Position numbers and translations under genes: made by a program. A stretch of DNA of 64,000 nt from UJ101 sp965262705 (GTDB lineage: Bacteria > Bacteroidota > Bacteroidia > Flavobacteriales > UJ101), in the NCBI GenBank assembly GCA_965262705.1, contig OZ253556.1:186001-250000 (forward strand). Direction: 5' to 3'. Positions 54,426-62,915 of the stretch are shown here, piece by piece. A model generated the notes under the pieces. It made no database searches. It saw only the letters and a list, made by a program, of their open reading frames with translations, and was not told where the DNA came from. Numbering within the stretch: the stretch's first letter is position 1; every line of letters begins with the position of its first letter.

Positions 54426-55648
54426 TTGAAAAGCGGCATTACGGTGCATGGGGTGCCTTAGAGAAGTATGAGAGCAGCGATAGCCGTCTAAGCCAAAAGC
54501 ATCCATTGCTAGATAGAGGCTGGACGGGGCATGAGTATTTTGCCGCAGTGCATTTGGTTCATATGAATGGGCGGATGTACGACACGGATTTACGGCGTTT
54601 TCTCTCACCGGACAATTATGTACAAGACCCCTCAAATACGCAGAACTATAACCGGTATCAGTACGGGTATAATAATCCGTTGAAGTACAGCGACCCAAGT
54701 GGTGAGTTTTTCTTCTTAGCAGCGGTGATTATCGGAGCGATTGTTGGAGCAGCGAGTTATGCGGTTAATGCAGCGATAACGGGAAAATGGAGTTGGGGCG
54801 GATTTTTCAAGGCAATCGTGATGGGCGGAGTGAGTGGAGCGATAAGTTTTGGGATAGGCTCATGGACGGCATCGATGAAGGGGATACTCTCGACGGTGGT
54901 GAATATTAGTGCGCATGCGGTGGCAAGCGGAGCGCAGTCGTTAGTGCAGGGCGGTAAGTTTTTGTCAGGGGCATTGGCAGGCGGAATTAGTGCAGGGATA
55001 GCGAAGGGAGTAAGTGCGCTAACAAGTGCTGCGAAGCGGATGAGTACATTTGTAAAGAGTGCAATTACGACAGCAGCAGGCGGTGTAAGCGGAGGAATAG
55101 GCAGCGTATTGGGCGGCGGCAAGTTTATAGACGGCTTTCGGCAAGGGGTAATTACAGCGGGCTTGAATCATGCGGCGCATTTAGCCTTGAAAGGATTAGA
55201 AAATGCAAGGCAAAAAGGCCCGCCTGAATGGGATTTAGATGGTGATGGGAAGTTAAGTTTAAAAGAAGCGAATAATTGGTATAGAAAAGGAGGAGGTAAG
55301 GGGATAACCGTTGCAGCAGATTCAGTAGACTTGGATTTTATAAATCCAGATAATTGGAAAATTGGGGAAGAACACGCGATTCAAACCTTGTTACAATCCT
55401 CAAGTGGATTAGTTTATGGACAGCTTACGTTAAAATATGAAGGAAATAATCAGTTTTCAATAGCACCTGATACATATAATTTTGAAATGCATACGGGCAC
55501 TAGCTTTGGAACAAGATTTAGAAATTTTGCTACTCGTATAGGTCATATGGTAGCTGGAGCAGGAACACCTTTTAAGATAAATTTTTCGGGAAATAATACT
55601 GTACGTTATCGTGTACCAAGTACACAAAGGCCTCAAGGATGGTTTTGA
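54426..55648 (+). CDS. Displaced Rhs tip, unrecognised toxin family X with EF-hand-like start (cassette 3)
   Basis: Core homology begins further upstream than in other cassettes, at about 54426 (VEKRHYGAWGALEKYES), then HPLLDRGWTGHEYFAAVH. An open frame with a possible start begins at 54506. After SDPSGEF comes a second linker type (FFLAAVIIGAIVGAASYAVN, then GSVLGGGKFIDGFRQGV). The tip opens with an EF-hand-like DLDGDGKLSLKEA, then GKGITVAADSVDLDF, LVYGQLTLKYEGNNQFSIA and GTPFKINF. This last domain is the same family as in cassettes 5 and 7. I do not recognise it. Confidence 0.72.
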
Positions 55649-55670
55649 TGACATTAAAAAATAATATTAT

Positions 55671-56300
55671 ATGAAAAAAGTAATCATTTCATTTTTGTTA
55701 ATAAGTTGTGGGGCAGGTGTTTCAGACTTTATAGAGGATTTAGGAAATGGGTATCAATATATAGGAGAAGGGAGCGGAAATAATTTTATATTGGGAAAAA
55801 ATAAGATTGATGCTGAAATTGTTTGTTATGTTTATAACCAGCATTATATACTTGCTTTGCAATACCCTGATTATGATTTTATTAATAGTAGATTGGGCGA
55901 AGACTTGTATCAAAAATATTACTTTTATAATAAATTATTCGTAAGTAAAAAACTAAAAAAAGAAGAAATAGATCCTATTTTATATAATTCTTTACAGACA
56001 AATTATTCAAAAAAAATATATTATTATTTTAAGAATCATAATGTACCGTTAGATAATGGTGTGAAGACAATTAATTATAAAAAAAAATTAGCTGATAGTC
56101 TTATTCATTATGATATTGTTTACAAAAGAATATTTAAACGACAGTTAAATTACTGGATAATTGATAAAAAAAGGAATCAGTTATTTGGTCCCTATAATCA
56201 GGAAGAATACTTCAAAAAGAAGAAATTATTAGAGATAAAATTAGAATTAAAACAAGACGGATTTTATCCTGAAAGAATACATGAAAAGAATGTTGAATAG
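55671..56300 (+). CDS. Candidate immunity lipoprotein of cassette 3
   Basis: 209 residues, lipobox LISC (KKVIISFLLISCGAG). Shares LGNGY near the start and YWIIDKKRNQLFGPY ... LEIKLELK near the end with the immunity proteins of cassettes 5 and 7, so the toxin family X and this immunity family co-occur three times. The layout loosely recalls DUF3997, but I cannot confirm that. Starts 22 bp after the toxin stop. Confidence 0.65.
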   Translation: MKKVIISFLLISCGAGVSDFIEDLGNGYQYIGEGSGNNFILGKNKIDAEIVCYVYNQHYILALQYPDYDFINSRLGEDLYQKYYFYNKLFVSKKLKKEEIDPILYNSLQTNYSKKIYYYFKNHNVPLDNGVKTINYKKKLADSLIHYDIVYKRIFKRQLNYWIIDKKRNQLFGPYNQEEYFKKKKLLEIKLELKQDGFYPERIHEKNVE

Positions 56301-56311
56301 CAAATAAGGTA

Positions 56312-56932
56312 ATGAAAAATAATTATTTATGCTTACAATTCGAAGGAATAGGCAGCGTATTGGGCGGCGGCAAGTTTATAGACGGCTTTCGGCAAGGGGT
56401 AATTACAGCCGGCTTGAATCATGCGGCGCATTTAGCCTTGAAAGGATTAGAAAATGCAAGGCAAAAACAATCATCAACTATTACATTAAAATTTGATGGA
56501 GAAAGAATACATGTTATAGAAAATGGTAAAGAAATTGCTTCTTACCCTGCTGCTTCAGGTCGCCCAGGAAAAGATGGTGCTTTTGACTATAGCATTTATA
56601 GACAACAAATTAAGAATGTAGGTCCTATTCCGGAAGGAAGCTATTTAATTGATTCTGATAACACACAAAAATGGGCAGATTTGAGTTTTTCTCAGAAAAC
56701 TGCAGCTATTTTAAATCTAGGTCAATTTCCAGGGGGCACTATTGCTTGGGGCTCAGAAAGGGTAGATATAATACCTCTAAATACGACAAATGTTTATAAC
56801 CGCTTTGGATTTACTATACATGGTGGAGCAATACCAGGAAGTGCAGGTTGTATTGATTTAACTACTTATGATAAAGCATTCTTTTCCTTAATACGAAATC
56901 ATGGATTAATAAAGTTAACGGTAGATTATTAA
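56312..56932 (+). CDS. L,D-transpeptidase-like (Tlde1/DUF2778-type) toxin tip (cassette 4)
   Basis: 206 codons. From 56344 the DNA matches the linker of cassette 3 (GIGSVLGGGKFIDGFRQGV to LENARQK), so the joint lies within the linker and no Rhs core is present. The tip (about residues 52-206) reads TITLKFDGERIHVIENGKEI, GPIPEGSYLID and FTIHGGAIPGSAGCIDL. The His and the Cys in the S-x-G-C-I pattern match the catalytic pair of YkuD-like/Tlde1 enzymes, which alter peptidoglycan cross-links. The ATG at 56312 gives no signal peptide, so the piece is likely silent. Confidence 0.75.
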   Translation: MKNNYLCLQFEGIGSVLGGGKFIDGFRQGVITAGLNHAAHLALKGLENARQKQSSTITLKFDGERIHVIENGKEIASYPAASGRPGKDGAFDYSIYRQQIKNVGPIPEGSYLIDSDNTQKWADLSFSQKTAAILNLGQFPGGTIAWGSERVDIIPLNTTNVYNRFGFTIHGGAIPGSAGCIDLTTYDKAFFSLIRNHGLIKLTVDY

Positions 56933-56944
56933 TATTTTTTTATA

Positions 56945-57286
56945 ATGAAGTATTTTAGGATTATTAACATCATATTGTCATTATTTTTGGCTTTGATTTT
57001 TCTTAATTTATTAATTGATATAATAAATAATCCATCAATATATATTAAGGTATATCACATTAATAAATATGATGGAAAATGGTATCTAAAGTCAATTGAT
57101 AATTTTAAAATGAAACACATAGTAAATATTGTTATTTTTTTTTCTATTTTTATTGTTGGAGTTTTGGATTTGTTAAGAAAAAATAGTAAACGCTTGAGAG
57201 TATTATGCCTTATTTCAAGTGTATATTTATTTTTTTGGATTTCATATCATTTACTTATGTTTTTTACAGATGGTTATAATATTTAA
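56945..57286 (+). CDS. Candidate membrane immunity protein of cassette 4
   Basis: 113 residues with three hydrophobic segments (about 5-25, 58-75, 88-108) and a polar loop between the first two. Unlike the others it is not a lipoprotein. Starts 12 bp after the transpeptidase-like tip. Its 3' end overlaps the open frame of cassette 5, but cassette 5 homology begins only at 57312, so the overlap is incidental. Immunity role is by position. Confidence 0.55.
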   Translation: MKYFRIINIILSLFLALIFLNLLIDIINNPSIYIKVYHINKYDGKWYLKSIDNFKMKHIVNIVIFFSIFIVGVLDLLRKNSKRLRVLCLISSVYLFFWISYHLLMFFTDGYNI

Positions 57287-57311
57287 TGCTATTCAAATAT
57301 CAAACTATTTG

Positions 57312-57845
57312 GCGCATAAGATAGCGGGGAAGATGTATGAAAACAGGGCAAGGAAAGCACGCGTACGCCAAGCATGGATGAAAAGAATGTATCAAGGGAA
57401 TGGAGGAATGGGAGATCCACCTAAGTATAAATTGCTTGCTCTTGCGTGGTTACATTCTCAAATCGGAGGGGGAAAACCTTTAACCATTGATGCCTCTACA
57501 CTTGATTTTAGTAGTCTTTCACAGGGTGATTTGATTTATCATAAAAATAGTGGACTTTATACCGTTAATCTATTCAATAAAATGCCTTTGAGTGATGAAG
57601 GCTTAACTTTTGGTACGATTACCCTAAAGGCTTTGGGAAATAATCGATTTAATATTTTACCCGATGATTATGACTTTGATATTAAATGGTCGCAAGGGTT
57701 TTCTATGAGAAATATAGCTACTTTTGGAGCGGGCTTATTGCATGGTCAGCTTATAAACAATTACTACTCTCCCTTATCTACTCCGTACTTGTTGGGAGGT
57801 CCATTTAGATTTTACTTTAAAAATAGTGTGTATATAAAGCCATAA
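57312..57845 (+). CDS. Toxin family X tip, joint in the linker end (cassette 5)
   Basis: Homology to cassette 7 begins at about 57312 (AHKIAGKMYENRARKARVRQ) and runs to the stop. The open frame extends left to 57219, but that part is unique and likely not coding. The tip reads LHSQIGGGKPLTIDASTLDF, LTFGTITLKALGNNRFNILP, and ends VYIKP. It differs from cassette 7 mainly in one short patch (SLSQGDLIYHKNSGLY against GLSQSDLSPADTPGYY). No start or core, so silent as it stands. Confidence 0.7.
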   Translation, partial: AHKIAGKMYENRARKARVRQAWMKRMYQGNGGMGDPPKYKLLALAWLHSQIGGGKPLTIDASTLDFSSLSQGDLIYHKNSGLYTVNLFNKMPLSDEGLTFGTITLKALGNNRFNILPDDYDFDIKWSQGFSMRNIATFGAGLLHGQLINNYYSPLSTPYLLGGPFRFYFKNSVYIKP

Positions 57846-57849
57846 AAAC

Positions 57850-58425
57850 ATGAGAACAGCAATTATTATATTTTTTGTTTTAGTTTTTTATTCATGCGAT
57901 AGAAGTAACTTAGGCAATGGATATAAAATAGAATACAATGATTTGTGGGGAGAGCCTATGATAGTTTCAGATAAAGGAGAGGTTATTACAGGAGCCACAC
58001 CTAGGGGATTATGGGACTCTAAGAGTTTACCATTTTATTATATGAATAATGGAAAATTTGATACTGTTCTTTTGAGTAAAGAGTCTGAAATCATAGATTG
58101 TTGCTTAACCGATATTGCTTATGATAGCACATACATAGTAACGCTTCAAAAGCCTGCTAAGGAAATAGAGGATGACTATAAAGGAGCACAGCAATATAAG
58201 GGGAAAGAAAAATTTAAAGATAGGTTGGTTCATTTATTTAAAAAGGAAATTCCAGAAAAACGATATTTATCGAATAGTACTTTGTATTATTATTGGATTA
58301 TCAACAAGAAGAGTGATTATATTTATGGGCCTTTAACAAAGGAGCGTTATCAAGAGTTGAAAGATAGTTTGCATATTCATTTAGAGCTAAAGGATACGTA
58401 TGAAAAGATAATAAGTTGTTTTTAG
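57850..58425 (+). CDS. Candidate immunity lipoprotein of cassette 5
   Basis: 191 residues, lipobox FYSC (IIIFFVLVFYSCDRS). Nearly identical to the cassette-7 immunity except for about 40 residues in the middle (about 46-88). It also shares the start and end motifs of the cassette-3 immunity. Starts 4 bp after the toxin stop. Confidence 0.68.
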   Translation: MRTAIIIFFVLVFYSCDRSNLGNGYKIEYNDLWGEPMIVSDKGEVITGATPRGLWDSKSLPFYYMNNGKFDTVLLSKESEIIDCCLTDIAYDSTYIVTLQKPAKEIEDDYKGAQQYKGKEKFKDRLVHLFKKEIPEKRYLSNSTLYYYWIINKKSDYIYGPLTKERYQELKDSLHIHLELKDTYEKIISCF

Positions 58426-58434
58426 GGTATTTAA

Positions 58435-58768
58435 TTTTATGGTAAATTTCCGTGAGGTCGCAGTAAAAATTCCGTAGGTACGGAAGAAAATTTCTGTACG
58501 TACGCGAGAAAGTTTCCGTAGGTACGGAAAAAAGTTTGCGTAAGTATAGAAAAGTTTTTACTTTTTGAGGGAGCAATAGCCGTTCCTTGAAAAGCGTAGG
58601 GATAGGGCTTGTTTCGTTCCGCTTAAAAGCAAGAAAGCAGGGAGGTTTGAAAGGCGGAAGTTTGTTTGAGCGGAGCGAGTTACTTCCGTCTGTGGTGGTG
58701 GTTTTCATAGCTTTTACAGGAAGGAAACTGCCTTGATTTTTTTGGTTCGTTTTTTCATCAAGGAAAAA
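58435..58768. repeat. Intercassette block, copy B
   Basis: Close match to copy A: GTACGTACG-type units, the near-palindrome TTCCGTAGGTACGGAA, the CGGAAGT ... ACTTCCG hairpin and the ending TCATCAAGGAAAAAATGAAC. It directly precedes the core remnant of cassette 6. It also shares 5' sequence with copies C and D (AAATTTCCGT-AGGTCG). Confidence 0.85.
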
Positions 58769-59974
58769 ATGAACATAAAGAGGCATGAGTATTTTGCTGC
58801 GGTGCATTTGGTTCATATGAATGGTCGGATGTACGATACGGATTTACGGCGTTTTCTTTCGCCGGACAATTATGTACAAGACCCCACCAATACACAGAAC
58901 TATAACCGGTATCAATATGGGTATAATAATCCGCTAAAGTACAGCGACCCGAGCGGGGAGTTTTTTGGATTATCTATTCTTTTATCAGGATTAATAATAG
59001 GGGCATTAGTAGGCGGGACGAGTTATGCGGTGAAAGCGGCGGTTACGGGGCATTGGAAATGGGGCGGATTTTTAGGTTCTATAGCGATAGGTGCGGTTTC
59101 AGGGTTATATGGGGGAGCGGCGTATAAAGCGATGGAAGGAGTAGTATCAGTAGGAGGATTTCTGGGCGGAGCGATAAAAGGAGCGGTAAGCGGCTTTGTA
59201 GGAGGCTTTGTTGGTGGGGCAGGCAATGCAGTGATGAATAAGAAAAATATAGTAAAAGGGGCGTTTAGCGGTGCGCTAACGGGTGCAGCGGTGGGCGGCT
59301 TGCTGGGCGGAGTTGGTGAGGGACTGCGAGCGATGAAACACGGCGGGAATTTTTGGAATGGGGATGGCATGACAGTGGATGTGGTAAATTATTACGAGAT
59401 AAAAGACCCTGAAGATATTAAAGTTAATAATCCTATAGAAGCTACGGATGAAAACTTATCAAGATACGTAAAAGATAAGTTTCCTAATGCGGATTTGAAA
59501 GCGATTAAAACATTATCTACCGAGCATGTACCTTCAGAAATAGGATTAGATGGGATTAATCATTTGGGTGTCACAAGAGCTACACTTTTATATAGAGCTG
59601 CTGGGCATGAATGGTCTTTCAGCGGGTTTTCTGAGGTGTATATTCATTCTAACGCTTTTAATAATTCTGAGACTTTATTTAACACGATTGCTCATGAGAT
59701 GGTACATGTAAGTCAGAATTTAGCATTATCAGGAACAGTTTATAATGAATCTCTTGCTAATGTTTACCAAATATTGAAAGAAGCAAACGCATATGATTTC
59801 ACCTGCAAGTCATTTAAATTTGACTGTAGTGCATTTGATGTTCTTTATAGACCTTTGGGAGGAGAGCCTGGTGATGGAATTAGATTATTTTTACAATACT
59901 CAAAAAAATATTCTGATCTTAGTAAATTATTAAACTGGAGGAGGTATAATTGGACAAGATATTTTAGACGTTAA
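58733..59974 (+). CDS. Displaced Rhs tip with a second HExxH domain (cassette 6)
   Basis: 413 residues from a TTG, or from ATG 58769 (MNIKRHEYFAAVHLV). Core end to SDPSGEF, then the same linker as the full-length Rhs (FGLSILLSGLIIGALVGG), nearly identical at the DNA level for about 400 bp. The tip then diverges: RYVKDKFPNADLKAIKTL, and HEMVH (59693-59707) followed by ESLANVYQ and EANAYDF. The HExxH...E arrangement suggests a gluzincin-like peptidase. The shared linker gives a long tract for exchange with the expressed tip. Confidence 0.78.
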   Translation: MIFLVRFFIKEKMNIKRHEYFAAVHLVHMNGRMYDTDLRRFLSPDNYVQDPTNTQNYNRYQYGYNNPLKYSDPSGEFFGLSILLSGLIIGALVGGTSYAVKAAVTGHWKWGGFLGSIAIGAVSGLYGGAAYKAMEGVVSVGGFLGGAIKGAVSGFVGGFVGGAGNAVMNKKNIVKGAFSGALTGAAVGGLLGGVGEGLRAMKHGGNFWNGDGMTVDVVNYYEIKDPEDIKVNNPIEATDENLSRYVKDKFPNADLKAIKTLSTEHVPSEIGLDGINHLGVTRATLLYRAAGHEWSFSGFSEVYIHSNAFNNSETLFNTIAHEMVHVSQNLALSGTVYNESLANVYQILKEANAYDFTCKSFKFDCSAFDVLYRPLGGEPGDGIRLFLQYSKKYSDLSKLLNWRRYNWTRYFRR

Positions 59975-59982
59975 AAAAAGCG

Positions 59983-60894
59983 ATGAAAATGATAAAAAAG
60001 AGTTTTTATGGGTTTTGTATGGGTTTTTTAGTATTAATGTGTTTTGGACAAGAAATTTGTGTAGAAGGTAAAATCGTTTTTCGTAAAGAGCCAAATTATT
60101 TTATTTTAGGTAATAAAGGAAAGCAATATATGCCTTACTTGAGATTGATTTATAAAAATAAATCATCAGTTTACTATTATTTTTATAAGCCTAAAATTAC
60201 ATTCCCAATATGTTTATTATCAAGGTATACAAGACCAACGGGGCGCTTTAATACTTCCTCAGGAAAAGGCTTTATAAATGATATACATATATCTTATTTT
60301 TATGAGCCTAATATTTCTATTCAAGTGAAGAATTATATTCAGGGCAATACTTATACAGAAGATACAATACAAATAAATGCATTATCAAAAAATTTTCGAA
60401 ATTACAATTTTGATAAATGTGTTGATTATAATTTAATAGGAGAGTTATTATATAAACAGAAATTATTAAATAAATACAATACAGGATTAAAATTCAAATA
60501 TTTCAATTACAAATCGAAAAGAATAATAACAATAAAACAATTTCCAGATAAACTTTTTTTCAGAGAAATGTATTATCCTACAAGCATATATAAAAAAAGA
60601 AGAATTAAAAAAAGTAAAGAGTTTATTTTTTTGAATCCAGATGAAACTTTTGTTGAAGAAATAAGTTTAGAATCATTCTTTTATCTCAAAAGAAAAAAAA
60701 TACTATTAAATTTTACAATTTCAAAGCCATTAAAAAAAATTACTATTTATCCTAAATATTTCACTTTTACAACCGATATGAAAGAGTTAGCAAGAATAAA
60801 GGAGCAATTCTTACCTAAAAAAATAGGTCGCTATTATTTGTATGAAGGAACGATAAGTGGAGATTCGGTATGGTTAGATTTAACTAAAAAATAA
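59983..60894 (+). CDS. Candidate immunity protein of cassette 6
   Basis: 303 residues from ATG 59983, with a signal sequence (SFYGFCMGFLVLMCFGQ) that has a cysteine but not a good lipobox, so it may be periplasmic or a weak lipoprotein. The mature part is rich in aromatic and basic residues (YYFYKPKITFPICLL) with no recognised domain. Very AT-rich, like the other immunity genes. Starts 8 bp after the toxin stop. Confidence 0.6.
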   Translation: MKMIKKSFYGFCMGFLVLMCFGQEICVEGKIVFRKEPNYFILGNKGKQYMPYLRLIYKNKSSVYYYFYKPKITFPICLLSRYTRPTGRFNTSSGKGFINDIHISYFYEPNISIQVKNYIQGNTYTEDTIQINALSKNFRNYNFDKCVDYNLIGELLYKQKLLNKYNTGLKFKYFNYKSKRIITIKQFPDKLFFREMYYPTSIYKKRRIKKSKEFIFLNPDETFVEEISLESFFYLKRKKILLNFTISKPLKKITIYPKYFTFTTDMKELARIKEQFLPKKIGRYYLYEGTISGDSVWLDLTKK

Positions 60895-60929
60895 GTACTT
60901 TAGTTTTAAATTAAGAGGTTGAAAAGTTT

Positions 60930-61170
60930 AGCTATTCATTTAAAATTAAAGGAGCCGTATTAAAAGATAATAAGTCATTTTTAGAGCGTTTAATCTTATG
61001 ATAAATTTCCGTTAGGTCGTAGTAAAAATTCCGTAGGTACGCGAGAAAGTTTCCGTAAGTACGGAAAAAAGTTTCCGTAAGTATAGAAAAGTGGTTAGTT
61101 TTGAAAGAGTAATACCTGTTCATTGAAAAGTTTAAAATTACGGCTCGTTTTTTCATCAAGGAAAAAATGA
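60930..61170. repeat. Intercassette block, copy C (internally deleted)
   Basis: Begins like copy D with homology to the 3' end of an immunity gene (AAATTAAAGGAGCCGTATTA), then TTCCGTAAGTACGGAA and the ending TCATCAAGGAAAAAATGAAC. The middle portion with the CGGAAGT hairpin is missing. Just after it the core remnant is frameshifted (AGAAAGAACAGGAGT in place of AGAAAGAGGCATGAGT), so cassette 7 has no in-frame ATG. Confidence 0.8.
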
Positions 61171-61198
61171 ACAGAAAGAACAGGAGTATTTTGCTGCG

Positions 61199-62362
61199 GT
61201 GCATTTGGTTCACATGAATGGCCGGATGTACGACACGGATTTACGGCGTTTTCTCTCACCGGACAATTATGTACAAGACCCGAGTAATACGCAGAACTAT
61301 AACCGGTATCAGTATGGGTATAATAATCCGCTGAAGTACTCCGACCCGAGCGGGGAGTTTTTCTTCTTAGCAGCGGTGATTATCGGAGCGATTGTTGGAG
61401 CAGCGAGTTATGCGGTTAATGCAGCGATAACGGGAAAATGGAGTTGGGGCGGATTTTTCAAGGCAATCGTGATGGGCGGAGTGAGTGGAGCGATAAGTTT
61501 TGGGATAGGCTCATGGACGGCATCGATGAAGGGGATACTCTCGACGGTGGTGAATATTAGTGCGCATGCGGTGGCAAGCGGAGCGCAGTCGTTAGTGCAG
61601 GGCGGTAAGTTTTTGTCAGGGGCATTGGCAGGCGGAATTAGTGCAGGGATAGCGAAGGGAGTAAGTGCGCTAACAAGTGCTGCGAAGCGGATGAGTACAT
61701 TTGTAAAGAGTGCAATTACAACAGCGGCAGGCGGTGTAAGCGGAGGAATAGGCAGCGTATTGGGCGGCGGCAAGTTTATAGACGGCTTTCGGCAAGGGGT
61801 AATTACAGCGGGCTTAAATCATGCGGCGCATAAGATAGCAGGTAAGATGTATGAAAACAGGGCAAGGAAAGCCCGCGTACGCCAAGCGTTGATGAAAAGA
61901 ATGTATCAAGGGAATGGAGGTTTGGATGGTGGGCCACCTAAGTATAGATTACTTGCTCTTGCGTGGTTACATTCTCAAATCGGAGGGGGAAAACCTTTAA
62001 CCATTGATGCCTCTACACTTGATTTTAGTGGTCTTTCACAGAGTGATTTAAGCCCTGCTGACACACCGGGTTATTATACCGTTAATCTATTCAATAAAAT
62101 GCCTTTGAGTGATGAAGGATTAACTTTTGGTACGATTACCCTAAAGGCTTTGGGAAATAATCGATTTAATATTTTACCCGATGATTATGACTTTGATATT
62201 AAATGGTCGCAAGGGTTTTCTATGAGAAATATAGCTACTTTTGGAGCGGGCTTATTGCATGGTCAGCTTATAAACAATTACTACTCTCCCTTATCTACTC
62301 CGTACTTGTTGGGAGGTCCATTTAGATTTTACTTTAAAAATAGTGTGTATATAAAGCCATAA
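61199..62362 (+). CDS. Displaced Rhs tip, toxin family X (cassette 7)
   Basis: 387 codons from a GTG. Core remnant (HMNGRMYDTDLRRFLSPDNY to SDPSGEF), the same linker type as cassette 3 (FFLAAVIIGAIVGAASYAVN ... DGFRQGVITAGLNHAAH), then KIAGKMYENRARKARVRQAL and the family X tip. Its tip is almost identical to cassette 5 except for one patch. The upstream ATG is out of frame, so it is probably silent. It gives the full core-linker-tip context that cassette 5 lacks. Confidence 0.76.
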   Translation: MHLVHMNGRMYDTDLRRFLSPDNYVQDPSNTQNYNRYQYGYNNPLKYSDPSGEFFFLAAVIIGAIVGAASYAVNAAITGKWSWGGFFKAIVMGGVSGAISFGIGSWTASMKGILSTVVNISAHAVASGAQSLVQGGKFLSGALAGGISAGIAKGVSALTSAAKRMSTFVKSAITTAAGGVSGGIGSVLGGGKFIDGFRQGVITAGLNHAAHKIAGKMYENRARKARVRQALMKRMYQGNGGLDGGPPKYRLLALAWLHSQIGGGKPLTIDASTLDFSGLSQSDLSPADTPGYYTVNLFNKMPLSDEGLTFGTITLKALGNNRFNILPDDYDFDIKWSQGFSMRNIATFGAGLLHGQLINNYYSPLSTPYLLGGPFRFYFKNSVYIKP

Positions 62363-62366
62363 AAAC

Positions 62367-62915
62367 ATGAGAACAGCAATTATTATATTTTTTGTTTTAG
62401 TTTTTTATTCATGCGATAGAAGTAACTTAGGCAATGGATATAAAATAGAATACAGTGATTTGTGGGGAGAGCCTATGATAGTTTCAGATAAAGGAGAGGT
62501 TGTTACTGGTGTTGTATCAATAGAAAATTGGTATAATAAAGGATTACCATTTCGTAATATTAAAGAGAATAAGAAGGATACAGTTTTATTGATTAATAAA
62601 AGTTGGCCAATAATAAAATGCTGCTTAACCGATATTGCTTATGATAACACATACATAGTAACGCTTCAAAAGCCTGCTAAGGAAATAGAGGATGACTATA
62701 AAGGAGCACAGCAATATAAAGGGAAAGAAAAATTTAAAGATAGGTTGGTTCATTTATTTAAAAAGGAAATTCCAGAAAAACGATATTTATCGAATAGTAC
62801 TTTGTATTATTATTGGATTATCAACAAGAAGAGGGATTGTATTTATGGTCCTTTAACAAAGGAGCGCTATCAGGAGTTGAAGGATAGTTTACATATTCAT
62901 TTAAAATTAAAGTAG
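62367..62915 (+). CDS. Candidate immunity lipoprotein of cassette 7
   Basis: 182 residues, lipobox FYSC. Same N-terminal 45 residues and same C-terminal 95 as the cassette-5 immunity; the middle patch differs (GVVSIENWYNKGLPFRNIKE in place of GATPRGLWDSKSLPFYYMNN). Starts 4 bp after the toxin stop. Confidence 0.68.
   Translation: MRTAIIIFFVLVFYSCDRSNLGNGYKIEYSDLWGEPMIVSDKGEVVTGVVSIENWYNKGLPFRNIKENKKDTVLLINKSWPIIKCCLTDIAYDNTYIVTLQKPAKEIEDDYKGAQQYKGKEKFKDRLVHLFKKEIPEKRYLSNSTLYYYWIINKKRDCIYGPLTKERYQELKDSLHIHLKLK

Noticed and set aside
54757..55122. Proline- and alanine-rich minus-strand frames opposite the Rhs linkers (also 49326, 59023, 61408)
   Set aside because: They are mirror readings of the glycine-rich linkers and recur only because the linkers recur.
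57219..57311. The N-terminal 30 codons of the cassette-5 frame
   Set aside because: They overlap the cassette-4 immunity gene in another frame, and homology to cassette 7 begins only at 57312.
58301..58816. Minus-strand frames through the intercassette blocks (also 51167, 60932, 62957)
   Set aside because: They span a non-coding repeat, the 3' end of an immunity gene and a core remnant, with no coding character.
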